A stretch of DNA of 64,000 nucleotides from Melampsora larici-populina 98AG31 (GCF_000204055.1 NW_006768821.1:155186-219185); one strand, 5' to 3'. Positions 11,970 to 24,780 are shown, counted from the stretch's first letter. Program-made: numbers and translations. The notes: generated by a model from the letters alone, not told the origin.

Positions 11970-11999
11970 ATCATTTTTTTGGCCTTTTCAGCCCATAAC

Positions 12000-12600
12000 G
12001 CCCACTTTTGCTAGGCCCCAAGAAAATGTGGAAACTTCGGCATTCGCCTGGTGTAGGAGTATCACCTTTTCAAATGTAAAAGGATCAATGGTCACCTAGA
12101 TAAATATGTTGTCCCAATGGGGTTTAATACAAACGGGCTGTGGCATGCAGATGTAGTCAAAGTGATTTGCCGTGTTGCTTTGGGTTTGGTTTCATTAATC
12201 AGACTTGGGTATGAAACGTACGCGGTGGAAACTACGTTGCGTTTTTGAAAAAGATACTCATCGAGGTTAGATTTTGGATGGGGTCTGGTGGATCCAGTCT
12301 CAAAGTTACATTGAGTATTGACGTGGCAGGTAATGGTTGGGATGATGAATATGTCTTATGTTGCGGTTAACAGAAACATGAGTGGAAGAGAAAAAGACAA
12401 GCAGAATAATGAGTGGTTAATTTTTACAAGATGCATGATGACAAACCTCCGTGAAGCTATAGACATAGATTTCTAAGAGAGAGACCTGTGTACAATAACA
12501 TTAAATCCTTCCAATATGCATCACGATATCGACAATGCCGAAACAGTCTCCGGCAGCATCCTTTATTCACTTTTCTTGCCGGGAGGGCATTCATACCAAG
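12000..12600. other. Intergenic, 3' flank of SUA5
   Basis: No gene seen. This is unique-looking intergenic DNA between the tRNA pair and the 3' end of the SUA5 gene. Confidence 0.5.
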
Positions 12601-12626
12601 TACTAATCTACCCATACAACTCAAAG

Positions 12627-14029
12627 TTAAGCCGAGTAGTCAGTGTCGAGTCGAATCGGTTTAACGATATCAGTTCCGGCCGCCTTGTAAAGTCTTTCCA
12701 TCACGGTAGATCCTAGCCCATTCAAAGGGACTTGCTCAACAAAAATTATATCGACCAAACACTCGTCAAGAGAACGCATTGAGGAAAAGAGTCTCTGAGC
12801 ACTGATCTCAGGTTGATTGATAGGTCCCAAGGCATAATGAATCAGTTCGACTTCATCACAGTCGAGTTCCTCTTCATATGACTTGAACGCTTTCAAAAGC
12901 TCCCCATTCTCAATTAGCATGAGACCTATTGAGACAGGTCTGCATACGATGTTTTCGCGTCGAAAATTGGTTGTGAAATTATCAATTAGATCAATCGGCG
13001 TAGGGAAAGATTGCCAATTTTGTGGGATTGGAGGTCGAATAAGATTTATGAGAGTCACTTTAGCGTTCGGTGAATAGTGCTTGTATTTCATTCCAGGCGT
13101 TGTTGGTTGGATTCCAGGGGCGAGACTCGTTCCATTGCTATTAGGAACTTCAATTATCGGAACCTCGGCAAGTTTACCGGAGGTTTTGGCGTTTACTAAA
13201 CATTGAGTGATGTCTTCAGCACTCAAACCACCTAGTCTCAAGACGCGTATCCCACCGTCTGGGTTCAAGCCGTCAATCACCGTACTTTCCACACCAACAT
13301 TACATGGTCCACCATCGAGTACCAACTTGATGCTTGGTTCGAGATCCTTCCTAACGTGTTCTGCTTCAGTAGGACTCGGTCGACCGCTCAAGTTGGCCGA
13401 GGGAGCAGCAATCGGAACTCCGCTTAAAGAAATTAAAGCCCGGGCAATCGGATGTGAGGGTATACGCACAGCAACTGTCTTCAGACCACAAGTCACTTTA
13501 TCTGGTATTTTTGAAATCGGCTGTTCGGAGGATATAGTAGGAACCAAGAAGGTCAGAGGTCCAGGCCAGAATTCATCAATTAAGATTTGATATGATAAAG
13601 GTAAAACCCAATCTGATGGTAAAAGACTTTGGAGCATATGAAGAGATGAGACGTGAACGATTAAAGGGTTATCAGCTGGCCTTCCTTTAGTACGATAAAT
13701 TTTGGATACAGCTATATTCGAAGTAGCGCAAGCACCGAGTCCATAAACTGTTTCGGTTGGAAAAGCTACAAGTTCATTGTTTTGAATTAAAATAGAGGCT
13801 GTTTGAAGTGCAGAAGCTGTTTCGGCGCAAGAAATGTGAGGTAGGCCTAGATCATCTTTGCGTTTTTTTGTAAGACCACGAAAAATCTTCGATTCAGTTC
13901 ATGTATGTAGGCCTTATGATACGGAGACCGCTTACCGTTAGCAAAGGTGATGGAATTAGAGTCGCAATGGAGGACATTTGTTGAGATGGTCTCTGATGAA
14001 AGATCCATGGGGGGATGTTGCTCCGACAT
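12627..14029 (-). CDS. SUA5: Threonylcarbamoyl-AMP synthase (YrdC/Sua5 family)
   Basis: Makes threonylcarbamoyl-adenylate from threonine, bicarbonate and ATP, the first step of t6A formation at position 37 of ANN-decoding tRNAs. Two exons: 14029-13936 and 13855-12627, with an 80-base GT-AG intron. Together they give 441 codons including the stop. The YrdC domain is clear: AFPTETVYGLGACA, KIYRTKGRPADNPLIVHV, FWPGPLTFLVP, VAVRIPSHPIARALI, APSANLSGRPSPT and the VGVESTVIDG segment. The long Sua5-specific C-terminal domain is also present, with its linker motif TPGMKYKHYSP. The N-terminus lacks an obvious mitochondrial presequence in exon 1. Length (440 aa) is normal for fungal Sua5. The gene sits between the two tRNA arms. 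Confidence 0.96.
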
Positions 14030-14039
14030 CTTTGAATAA

Positions 14040-15020
14040 CTAGGAAAAATTCATGAGGGTCAATAGCTTGAACATCAGTTATAAAAGGACAGAATGACTC
14101 ACCAGTATCCCAACCGATATGTATCGGGAATCGGAATGAAGACTTGAAGTTTTTTTATTTTCCAAAACAGAGTGAACCTCCAAGGAGGCGGCGCCGAGCC
14201 AGGGTACCCGCGGGTCGACCTGCACGCATCCTTACTTCTGAGCCCTGCATGCTTTGGCTTCATGGTTCCGCACGTCGCCTGATACACCACCCATTGGATG
14301 GAATTGTATCAGCGCCATATTAGTGATGCCAGGCCCACACTGACACTAGCCAGCAATTACCAATTCTACTAACCGCTTATAATCAGAGTAAAGAAAGAAT
14401 GAGTGTGCAAGTCACCATTTCCTCCGTGGATGATAAAATTTTACACAAACATGCTTTTGTGAAGCTATGAACAATTCTTGACAGACAAGTTTCTGAACAC
14501 AAGATCAATTTCAAAGATCTATATGCAAGATTTGTAGGCAGACATGCTCTATAAGTACCATCAGTAAGCCTCTCAGACCAAGTCATTGGCGCTAAATAAG
14601 TTCAAAAATTCATCAGAGCTCCATTGATGTAAGTACAAGCGAAAAATTTGAAGAACTTTTTCATACAAAAACAGAGGACTGCCAACCACAACACACTTGG
14701 ATATTTGGCCGTGTAGAAAATGATACAACAGCTATCATGATACACGAGTTCTGATGGACGTTGCAAGGATTGCACCAAGAAAAGCTTGGTTGAGCGGAAG
14801 TGATGGAGAACTACAAGTATAAGTCGGCTTTCCTCGTCCAAGACACATTTCACGCACCAACTTTGTATCCTCGAATCATACCAAGTTGAGGCCTTGTGTG
14901 ACTTGATTTGATGACATACGGTCGAGTGTTTGATTATCTGTATCTGACCGATGATACAAGCCCAGCCATAAGATAGGCGACACCTAAGATCCTAAAGAGT
15001 TGTCTAACCCAAGTATGAGA
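14040..15020. other. Intergenic stretch
   Basis: No gene or RNA recognised between the 5' end of SUA5 and the 3' end of the DUF4604-like gene. Open frames are short and without similarity that I recognise. Confidence 0.5.
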
Positions 15021-15029
15021 TCAACTTCG

Positions 15030-15920
15030 TCATGAGAAAGACATCAAGTTCTTGGCTTTCTTATTCTTAGATTTAAGAGCTGCCTTCTTTTCCTTCTTCT
15101 GAAGTTCTCGAGTCTTGGCCTTTTCTCGCTCTTCCTGAGCCGTTAAAACCATAGAAGGTTTATCCCCTTTCGTCCGCTTAACTAGTTCTGACCAACCGTC
15201 GGCTGCAGTATCATCGCCACCACGAACAGGCAAGTTAGCTCGTTCCGTTTTTCGTTTGTTAGTTGATGGGCCCGCTGTACTATTAGAAGAAAATGTTAAA
15301 GATGCCTGTATCGTGGGCCGTGATGATGCAGGCAGCGAAGATGGCTGATCAGGGTTTTCTCGGACTGTAGTTCAATGAGGATAAAAAATAACAGTTTGTA
15401 ATCCGAGAAGCTTGTTGTATAGCCCAAGAAAAGGCGTACGGCGAATCCTTTCAGCTTCAACTTCTTCATGCGTCAAATCTCTTCCTTCTTTGACTACTAC
15501 AACTAAAGGAGCTTCTTCATCTTGTTCAGGTTCTTCATCCGAAAGCCGACCTAGAGAAGTATGATCATCTGCTTCTTCAACAATTTGTGGACCATTTTCA
15601 TCTTCATCATCTGAAGATCCGGGACGAATAGGAATGGCAGGTCGATTAGGATCCAAGATTTCTGTTCTTTCCCCATTTTCGTTTGTTCTTCTTCGACTGT
15701 TGTGATTGTTATCTTCAGCTGGAGATCCCCTTAATGCAGAGTTGATGTTTGATAGAAACTTTGGTTTGTGATCTGTGAAAGTTAGATCTACTCCAGTTAA
15801 ATGATGACCAATGGTTGTTCTGTTAGTGAGTCTTGCATATATTATGATATATCGAGAAGATGTTGATGATCACACACTCCTGAATTGATGAGGTTTAGTT
15901 TCCTTTGATCGTGGTGCCAT
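15030..15920 (-). CDS. DUF4604 / KIAA1143-like protein
   Basis: Three exons. Exon 1 starts at 15920 and ends near 15875, encoding a short basic start with MAPRSKETKPHQF. Exon 2 (about 15773-15442) begins with HKPKFLSNINSALRG and contains an acidic stretch and LVVVVKEGRDLTHEEVEAE. Exon 3 (about 15366-15030) is Ser/Lys-rich and ends KKAKNLMSFS. The order of an N-terminal 'PxFL' segment, a 'VVVxKxGDLTxEEV' strand and a C-terminal 'LLSF' box is that of the KIAA1143/DUF4604 family, small nuclear proteins of unclear function. The gene is head to head with the armadillo gene (start codons about 230 bases apart), so they may share a promoter. Confidence 0.75.
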
Positions 15921-16148
15921 GGTCCAATGATGTTGAAGTTGAGGAAGTTGAGGTGGTGGAAATTGGAATAGTTGTGTACCGCTGATCCGACGAGCTCGAT
16001 ATGATCTGCAAAGTCCGACCCGTGGTGTTGGTTTTGGGGTCACCACTTCGGGTTTCATTGAATCCATTCTGAATCTCAACTTCGAGCTTTGTCTGCTCAG
16101 TCACTTCATTCATCATTTAATTATCAACCAACCTTCAACACCACAAAG

Positions 16149-19100
16149 ATGGTGATGCTACCACCACCTACGAGCCTTACTTGCTCAGGAAACGATAGCT
16201 ACAAAGAGTTATGGCGAAGCCTCAAAACTCACTTTGACCGGATCCCATCTGATGCAGATGGCGATAATTTACTCGATATTCACCCAGCTGACTTCGATCC
16301 TGAGGTGGTATTAAAGCTTTTGGTATCCATTAAAAACTCATTAGTTGGTAGTAGAATACGAAAAGTCATCACCATGAATGACTCACACATCGTCTCTGTC
16401 ATACCAGTGTAAGCTCTTGCTTAATTCAATCCGACTTATAACAAATTCAATTGACAGTCTCAAGATCATTGCCATGCATATGATGCAGCTTAGCATGTAT
16501 TCTGGAACTCACTGGTCAACAGCTCACAATCATGAAGCTGAAGATTGAGGCAGCAGCCATTGTTGGACTTTTGTGTTTACGTATGTCACTCATCTTCCAC
16601 TTCAACAGCGATCACAATGGTTCATTAACTGACTCATCCATCTATTTGGTCTGGCTATGATATCGTGAACATGGTTCACTGTGCTGCATATACAGCTGAA
16701 GATCAGACTGTCTTGGGTTTGTTGAGGGCTCGTCTACCTGGTGCTATCATCCACGCCTTGACAAGTCTGTTGAGCAAATCCTCGATCGAAACTATGATCT
16801 TCCATCCTACCCCGACTACTCAAACCGATCACCATTTTCTCAAGACACTTCTCCGCACACTATCTTCTCTCTATGGCGTTATTCAAGATGTTTCAAGCTC
16901 GAGGAAATGGGGTTACATGACCAAGTCGCCCGAGCGTGTACATCAACCACAACCTGGACCAATCGTTCATTCCCTCTCGCAAGCTGCCTCAGCATCCTCT
17001 CCGATTTGTGAGACAGATCGATTCAACCTGAAGGGCAAAGCTCGGGCGGTCGAAGATACTGCCGATGCAATGTTTATAGATCCTTTAACATCCCAACCAC
17101 TAGATATCGGAGAGACGGATGAGTTAAACCGCGATTTTTGGCTTATATCAAAACGGAATGAGATGAAAGAAAGCTGCGAACATGCAAAAGTTCAGTTATT
17201 GAAATTCTTGGCTCAAGATGATCTTATCATATCTCTTATCTTGACCATCAGTCCAGCCTTCAATCAACCCAATACCCCTGATCCTACTGCTCGAATCTCG
17301 TTGTGCGCCACAGCCGACCTTGTGGTTCCATGCCTTCAATTAATTTGGCTTCTTTGCAAAGATACAAGACGACAAGTTCGGTTTGTCAGACAGTTGATGA
17401 AAGCACAAGATCCTATCAAGAATGAAGAGAGTCGATTACAAGCTTTGGTCGGATGTTTGAAAGCTTGGCTGGCTTCTAATCATGATGGCGCTGTAGAGTC
17501 ATCAATCAGAGTTATCGGGGCACTCCTTTCTATCAATGACCCTCCTCATTGGCCTGAAGATCATGATCTTTCAGAATATCTCGATACAATGATTTGGGGC
17601 AAGTCCGATACCGAAGATGTCGACGACTTTCATCCGTGGGGGATCGGATGGATCTTATTGACATGCCGCGCAAAAGATGCTAGTCCCACTCTTCGAGCTG
17701 CATTGGCCACTAGGTACGTCACCATGATTGATTCTGAAGCACAAGGCAACTTGAGACTGAGTCCACCGCGATCGTTGGACTGTCACTACGAAATTTACGC
17801 GAATAGCTCTGTTTGTCTAGTCAAGAATTTCCCGGACATTCGGCTTCGAATTTTGAAACTTCAGATCCATAACGCGATTAATTTGATAGATAATCCTACT
17901 CACTCTGTCACTGTCAGAGCAGAAGCAGCTTATGCTCTGGGTCAGTATGTTTTGTTCCGTGTCAAAAACGTATACACATCTGACATTGAAACAATTTCCC
18001 TATCGTGTAGCTCATGCTGTCACAGTATCAGAGGCACTTCAGGTACAAGCTACAGAAGCTGGCGTGATCCCAGTATTAAAAAAGTTACTCGACAAAGCAT
18101 CTGAACCACCGGTTCCGTATCCCACCCCGGCAATCTCTGCTCAAAATGCCATGCTACGCGAGGTTTGTTGTATTTGGCAGTTCCGCTTTCTCTGCCTGAT
18201 CATCCCTTCAATACTTCACGTCTTCAAGGACTAACTTGTTCCATTGGGACGCGTTTCCAGAGTGCATACTTGGCTCTAGCTTCATTGATGTCCACATTGG
18301 ACCAACCTCGACAAGAAGTGATCGATCTAAATTTGTTACCTTCGATTGTGAAGTCACTTGGAGATGATTCTGTATTAGTCAGAGCCTCTGCTTGTCAATG
18401 TTGTCGAGCATTGTCACGAGCGATTAGTGTTTTGAGAACGAAACTTGCAGATGAAGGAGCTGGACCTCGGTTGTTTGACATGGCTTTTGGAGAAGAAGGT
18501 AGTAATGAAAATGTGGAGTCTAATGATGATGACGAAGATGAGGATGCAGTTGAGATCCAATTGAAAACAGTGGCTATGGGAGCTTTATGTAATCTTGTAT
18601 TGGATTTCTCACCCATGAAACAGGTGAAAGACTTTTGAATTCGGTCATTCATTTGATTTATAAGATTATACTCACTCGTTTTCTGTTTTTCATTGTAGGA
18701 GGTTCTGAATCGAAATGGAATTGAAAAATTTGTTAAATCCCTCAAGTCAACTAAACATCAATCATTGAGAGTTTCAGCTTTATGGGGATTGAAGAACATG
18801 ACATTTTCATCATCTACAGAGCTGAAGATGAAAGTGATTGGAAGTCTTGGTTGGGATGTGATCCACAAGTGAGTGGTTGAAATTTCCGCAAGATATTCAG
18901 CGGGTCCTTTTTTTTCGCTCATACTGGCCTGTATACATTCTCACTGATTATCGTTGAGTCAATAGGTTACTAGAAGATAAAAATCCTTCTATACAAGAAA
19001 ACATCATCTCACTTCTACGAAACGTAGTTTGTGGTGATGTAGCTGATATCGATATCGTCTTCCGACATTTAACTTCACATGATCAATTAATGACTTTACT

Positions 19101-19650
19101 GGAAGATCGATTAAGTACATCTTCTACTAATCTGAATACGATGAGTAGTAGTACTATGAGTGAAAGTATCATCTTACAAACGATATATACGATCTCTAAT
19201 ATCGCGACTGGTAGTGAACCTCATAAATTATTTATTCTTGGTCGTCATCGAACTATGAATAGTATATATGAATTGATGGTGAGTGATTTCTCTTTACCAA
19301 ACATACGCTTGGATTACTTTTTCTTACACTGGTGTTCTTGATAGTCACATAAGAATTCAGATATTAAGATTGGAGCTATTTGGTGTGTTAATAATTTATC
19401 ACATTGGGATGAAGGAACAGATTCTCAAAGTAAGGAATTTTCCATCAACATTTTAAAGTTCTTACTTTGGAAATTCACTGAACCTTTCTTACTTTTTTGT
19501 GTGTGAATAGATATATCAACAGTAATGATGAAATTCAATTCACTTGGTATCATTAATAAATTAAATGAGTTGAGTAAAGAAGAGAAATTAGATGTTAGTG
19601 GTCAAGCTAAATGTGCATTAACTCAAATTAGAAAAAGACGTCAATCTTAA
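16149..19650 (+). CDS. Armadillo-repeat protein, ARMC8 / GID5 (Vid28) type
   Basis: In yeast the family member Gid5 is the armadillo scaffold of the GID/CTLH E3 ubiquitin ligase and helps degrade gluconeogenic enzymes. The exon series is readable. It runs 16149-16406; a short exon with MKLKIEAAAIVGLLCL near 16525-16579; a long exon from about 16660 to 17941; about 18010-18160; 18261-18624; about 18700-18869; about 18966-19278; about 19346-19420; and a last exon ending QIRKRRQS at 19650. Armadillo-like helices include VRAEAAYALG, LRVSALWGLKNMTFSSST, SIQENIISLLRNVVCGD and DIKIGAIWCVNNLSHWDEG. That last segment and the C-terminal IINKLNELSKEEKLDVSGQ stretch are what suggest ARMC8/GID5. An acidic insert lies near 18520. 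The boundary between the second and third exons near 16580-16660 is unresolved. Confidence 0.75.
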
Positions 19651-19659
19651 AACGAAATC

Positions 19660-20120
19660 GTCTTCTTTCTTGTGGTAAAACTTTACACTCAATGCAATTA
19701 TTTATTTATTTATCTTGAAAGTACAACCAATCATTTGATATGTTTTTCGTTAAGAATTTTTCTTCAAGATTTCGTTTTATAATTCAAGTATTTTTTGAAA
19801 TTACTTTGAATGAATTGATTTGTTGTTGGATTAGATTGGTTGTTAAGAATGACATATGACTTTCTTCTCTAGAGTTATGTAACACACAATGTTTAGCAGA
19901 ATGAGTATAAACTTATCTATCTTACACCCCACATTATTAAACACATTGCAATTTGCAATGAGGCAAAAGTTGAGGATCTTAGTGACCTCCGTTGCTTTTC
20001 CTGCCCTTAATTAACTTAAAGTCTAGCTATATTTGTACTCCACTTCTTCCTGCCGTGGTCAAAAACAACACGCGCCCAGGTAAGATGCGACAAGAAAAGG
20101 CTGGCGATTGTTGGCGGACG
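19660..20120. other. Intergenic, 3' flank of the armadillo gene
   Basis: AT-rich 3' flank with T-runs; no gene seen before the right tRNA arm. Confidence 0.5.
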
Positions 20121-20131
20121 CAAAAGATGAC

Positions 20132-20203
20132 CTCTCTGTCGGGGACTCGAACCCCGGTTGCCCGCGTGACAAGCGGGAGTACTGACCACTATACTAACAA
20201 AGA
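20132..20203 (-). tRNA. tRNA-Asp(GTC), second copy
   Basis: Identical over all 72 bases to the copy at 11898-11969. Downstream on the minus strand a TTTT run provides a polymerase III terminator. Confidence 0.93.
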
Positions 20204-20206
20204 CCC

Positions 20207-20299
20207 TGAAGACCGTGGGATTCGAACCCACGCCCGAAGACCGCCGGATTACCCGAAGGATCCTTAAGACGGCGCCTTAGACCACTCGGCCAGATCTCC
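20207..20299 (-). tRNA. tRNA-Leu(AAG) with intron, second copy
   Basis: Same as the copy at 11802-11894 except for one intron base. Here the sequence reads AAGGATCCTT, so the anticodon region and intron are perfectly self-complementary, whereas the first copy has AAGGATACTT. Mature tRNAs would be identical. Confidence 0.9.
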
Positions 20300-20529
20300 A
20301 TGCCAGCAAACCCGGTATTAGGCTATCAGTCGTATGGTAGCCATCGTCTAATACCCTTGCTGTGACGGTCCTTATTGCTTCAAGTGATGGATTCGTAGAG
20401 GACGACGTGAGTTGGACAAGAAGAACTGGACACACATTCAGAGACATAGACGTGGACCAAAGTGACAGCATTGACAAGATGTGGTTGTTGAGAGAAAATG
20501 ACAAACAAGGCTGTTTGAAGAGGCTTGGA

Positions 20530-21940
20530 CGGTGCTTATTGCTTTGAGTGATGGATGGTGTGATCCACCCATTTTTTGTGGGTAAAAGATAAGTGGGACA
20601 AGGAAATGAAAAAGATACAAGTGAGGCAAGGGATTGCCTTGATATGAATGTAAAGCTGTAAACTTCATAGTTTACTTCTCTGCCTTTGCCTTTTGGGTTG
20701 TAATGTCTTCCTTTTCCCTTCAGGATGAGATATTTCATGGATTGAAGTTTTTCAAATAGTCTATTGAGCATTTATGATGTAATGTCTTTGATGATGTTGT
20801 TGAAGAGGCTACGGAAGAGGTCTATGTATTTAACTAGACCTCCTTCTAGCTTGTTTGTCTCAGTTGTATAGTTGCTGAGAGGCGTAGTATAAGTCATCTG
20901 TAGTCCCTTTAATTTTTTTCAATCACCATCCATCAGCCTTAGCCTTTAGAACATATGTATTGGAAGTCACCAACTCAAACATACCATTTGGGAATGCATC
21001 TTCAATGTTAAGGATGCATCCCATTTTGGGTGGAGCTTTGAAGGTCTTCCTTCAAAACATCAAAGTACCCTCTCTGATGGTTTAAGGTTTTGTTCGGTAT
21101 AGCCTTCTTCTGTTTGGGAATATTGTTCTTGTGCATGGTTTTTGAGTTCCTTAATAAGTTGTTCTCTCTTTGTAGGGTGGTTGTCTGAGTGTATGAATCT
21201 CAAAATTTCTAAAAGACGTGAAATTTGAGTTCACAATCGGAGGGGTCGTCCACGGCTTTGATGCCTTCCTCATCTGGGGCACAGACAGAGTCGAAGTCTT
21301 GATCTTCGCAGCGGCTCGTGTACGTTGAGTTTAAGATCCAGTTCCAGCCTTTTACATTTTCCAATTCCCTATCGGCTAATCCTAAATGGTCGATTTTGGC
21401 GATGGGAGAATAACGTTGGTATGTTGGTACCCGTGCAAAGAGTGGTCTAACTTGAACTTCTTCTTACTGGTGTTCTTATCAATGACGTCTTGTAACTTGA
21501 CAAAGTCTCTCTCTCGGCGCGAGTCAAGTTTATTTCTGGACACCTTTTTGAGCAATGAGCAAATGATCAGACCAAGCAGACATAACTACATGTTACCAGG
21601 TTGAGTCCGTACCATGCTCAAGTCATTTGAGTAGTTGAGAGGCGACGCTCTCAGGTCTCGTGCAGAGTGAAAAGCTCGCGATTTCATCCCCGAATGTGCA
21701 TTCTACAAAAGCGCGTGTTCTGATGCTTTCATTTTAAGCTCGTATTTTGACTAATGGACATTTGGAGTTTGTATATAGATAAATTCACTCCTTTGCTTGG
21801 CCTTCATCAGCCTTGATAGAACCGTTATCTTTTTCATATCAGCTTACCCCCTCATCTTTCGTTCTTTACATCAACTAGAAAAAACCCCACCCGAAAAACC
21901 CAGCAATCTTGTTCTCAAGCTTAATCAGTAATTCCTCAAA
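20530..21940. other. Non-coding stretch, possibly old element remains
   Basis: No intact gene. The sequence is unlike the neighbouring gene regions and has many stops in every frame. I could not assign it to an element family. Confidence 0.4.
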
Positions 21941-21948
21941 TATTCAAG

Positions 21949-23703
21949 ATGCTTTACAACCTCAGGAAGCACCCAGCCGACGTATTGCTTGGCTCCCTCG
22001 GACTCCTTCATCTCATAACTGGAGCGAAGATACCAGATCCCAAAGTCCGCCGTAGTCCAGACCTTCCCAGAACGTTTTATCATGGCCGTATAGGAACCGT
22101 GGCTCCATCCGAGAAAAAAACGCCCAAAAAACTCGCGAAAAAAGTGAGTCCATGGACAAAGGCATCCGACCTACGTGGCCAGGCGCTTGTAGACTTTTTC
22201 GAGTTGAGTTGATAGTTTTACTGCTTTTGGTATCTGTGCAGTCTCTTGTTCGAGCGAGTATCAGCTGACAACTTTTTGTCTTCACGTCATCTGATTTATC
22301 ATGATGATTTGCACAATTTAGCTTCGAAACTGAAAATGCAAGTTCGCAGGGCGGTTTGGCTCAGTATGTCAGTACTGAGGATGCGTTCAAAGAAAACCTT
22401 TTACAAATTCAGGATGACACTGTCTATTGTAAGTACTAGCTATTTGCCCTTTATGACAAACCCTTCAAGCCGCTTATATTTATTTTTCATGATTTTAGTC
22501 AAGGTCGACCAGACTCAGCAAGTACAAGGGTTAAGAAAGTCCATTAGAGTTAGCTCTAAGACAGCCTTCTCACCTGGAAGCTTACTCGTCATCGATGTCA
22601 AACATATGCCTGTTGCTTGCGGAGCCTGGCCAGCTATTTGGACTGTCGCAAAAGGTAAGCATCTATTTCCATCCTGTAATTTTTAGTAGTTGTATAATAT
22701 CTAGATCAGTTTGTAGCTCATCGTTCTTATTCTTTTGCTCCATAGACGGAAGCTGGCCAGCTAAAGGAGAAATCGATATCGTTGAAGGTGTCAATTTCTT
22801 CACTCAGAACTCCTACTCTGCTCATACTAAAGATGGTTTTGTCATGCATCCACATGGATTCACCAGCAAATTCATGTTAGATGCTGATCATCAAAACAAT
22901 TGTGGAGTAGACGCAACTGATAACCAAGGTAAGCCAAAAACTTAATCAACTATCTCATTTCGATTGTAACGCACGCTGAATATCCGAAACAAATTGGTTT
23001 ACTCTGTGACATCTAACAGGATGCGGACTTCGTGATCGACGTTCCGATGCTTTTGGAGAACCTTTTAACTCAGCAGGTGGAGGCGTGTTCATACTAGACT
23101 GGGCCGATAGAGCAATTTGGATTAGTACGTACATTGACTTGAGAGATTTTTCCGATGAGAGGCTGTAAAGCTGACAAAATTATTGCTTTCAGACTTCTAC
23201 CCACGCGATGAGATACCCGATCACATTCGCAATGGAACGCCAGACCCCTCTTCCCCATGGAGGCGCCGCCCTCGTGCTTACTTCACCGACACTTCCGGTC
23301 AGGAAACTGGAAATTATTTCCAGGACCATGTGCTAGTGGTGAGTTCCTAATCAGGATGAAATCGTCTCATCATTTTATTCAAAATTGACTTTTCTATGCG
23401 CCTTCTTCTTAGATCAACACTAATTTGTGCGGTAAGTGGCCTGATGGGGTATGGTCTGCAGACACCTCTTATGCGGGTCAGAACCAAACCTGTGCAGCAA
23501 TCACAGGTTCAGATAGTTGTGCAAAGTAAGTCCTTTATTGATCCTCTTCAGACTTTATGATATCTTAGCAAGAAACTGATACCCAGCGGCACTTTTTTCA
23601 TTGTAGCTATATTTTGAATTCCGGAAGTCAATTAGGAGAGGCATATTGGGCCATCAACTCGATTGAGGTATACAACAATGCTACAAAAGCCAATTCTGAC
23701 TGA
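21949..23703 (+). CDS. Secreted glycoside hydrolase family 16 (endo-beta-glucanase-like)
   Basis: Acts outside the cell or in the wall on beta-1,3(4)-glucans or related chains. The start at 21949 gives a signal-peptide-like N-terminus, with a hydrophobic stretch LLGSLGLLHLITGA. About eight exons are split by short GT-AG introns. Recognisable segments in order are GGLAQYVSTEDAF (after an acceptor near 22348), LLVIDVKHMPVACGAWPAIW, and GEIDIVEG, the catalytic ExDxxE box of GH16 with nucleophile and acid/base glutamates. DWADRAIWI, a KWPDGVWSADTSY segment and a C-terminal EVYNNAT follow. The GAWPAIWTV and GEIDIVEG boxes are those of the fungal glucan-remodelling subfamily. The exon(s) between 22200 and 22340 are uncertain. 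The protein stops at 23703 without a GPI-like tail. Confidence 0.88.
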
Positions 23704-23709
23704 TCAATA

Positions 23710-24780
23710 AATGGTGAATCTTGGATCACTTCTGTTACTATCTTTAGGACACTTTCTCTCTTTGACATTTGTCAGTTGAATTCAATTGATCAACTCGCTT
23801 TCTTAGATATTTCTTCATGTCATCTGCAAGCAATCTTTCTTCTTTGGTTAGTAGTCACTTCATCGACGTAGAACTGGCTTTTCTTCACAGCAATCAATAT
23901 TTAATACCCTCATTCTTGATTATATGTATGCATCACTCAGTATCCAATATGATGATTTGCAAATGATAAGTCAAAGAAGGGAACTTAACTAACATTCCCA
24001 AGAGATTTCAACACTCAGAAATTGAACAAACTTCAATATCACGCAACAATGAAGTAAGCTGAGAAGGCCACCGTTAGAACCGAGTCCCGTCTTGAAGCGC
24101 AGTGAGCATATCTGGTGTCCTGACGCCTGTTAAGTAGGCTGGTGCACTGTGACTCGGTCAGCCCATGGCATCTGATTCGAGTGATTCTAGTAATGGAGCC
24201 ACTGATATGTTTAGTCATCTTCCTCTACACCAAAAGATCGATGACTCTAGAGTAGATGGACATGGATCATATCATTATTGGCGACCTTCCGGGAGGCCAC
24301 TACTTTGCCTCATGCCATTGCCGGTCCCATCTGACTGAGCAGACAAATATCGTGTTCAGCATCCCCATGCCTCTTGGTGGGGTCATGAGCTGAGGAACAG
24401 CCACATCAATAGAGTCATAACAGCCTGTAGACAATTTTGTCAAAGGCCGCCAGCAAGACATCACGCGGCACAGTGTGGTTATTGAAGGTAGAGGCCAAGA
24501 AAACTGGCGGCCCTGATGATCTGCCCTGAGACGGACAATCAAGTCAAGATCACAATCGAAGCCATTCCACCTGCGAGCGGTTGCTGATGATGTCGCAATT
24601 GACTCTTCAAACTATTTAAAGCATCCCTTGTTCTTCCTCCCAAATATGTTCAGTCCAATACCACATCACTCCGCTCCACCTCACTTCACTTCACTATCTT
24701 ATTGATCCTTTCACAACTCCTTTGATCTGCCCAATTTTTCCCTTTAAAGTGAACTATCTTTCTACAACATCCATCACTTG
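23710..24780. other. Intergenic stretch
   Basis: No gene recognised. Pyrimidine-rich CACTCCGCTCCACCTCACTT-type sequence just upstream of 24790 resembles a fungal core promoter for the next gene. Confidence 0.45.

Larger units (their letters stand above)
10975..11974 (+). repeat. Left arm of inverted duplication carrying two tRNA genes
   Basis: This arm is the reverse complement of about 20126-20524. Shared sequence runs from the CATTTTCTCTCAACAACC word through CATCACTTGAAGCAATAAGG and on through both tRNA genes. The left arm is longer only because a 598-bp MITE (11160-11757) is inserted in it. The arms are roughly 8.2 kb apart and enclose SUA5, the DUF4604-like gene and the armadillo gene. 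Flanks differ by scattered substitutions while the tRNAs are nearly identical. Confidence 0.9.
20126..20524 (-). repeat. Right arm of inverted duplication with tRNA pair
   Basis: Reverse complement of 10975-11974 without the MITE. Positions 20336-20345 keep the empty target site of that MITE. Just outside the arm, near 20530-20550, the CACTCAAAGCAATAAGCACC word is a diverged second copy of a segment inside the arm. Confidence 0.9.

Noticed and set aside
20530..21360. Fragments of a retrotransposon polyprotein on the minus strand
   Set aside because: Translation gives scattered short words with many stops and no recognisable protease, reverse transcriptase or integrase motif.
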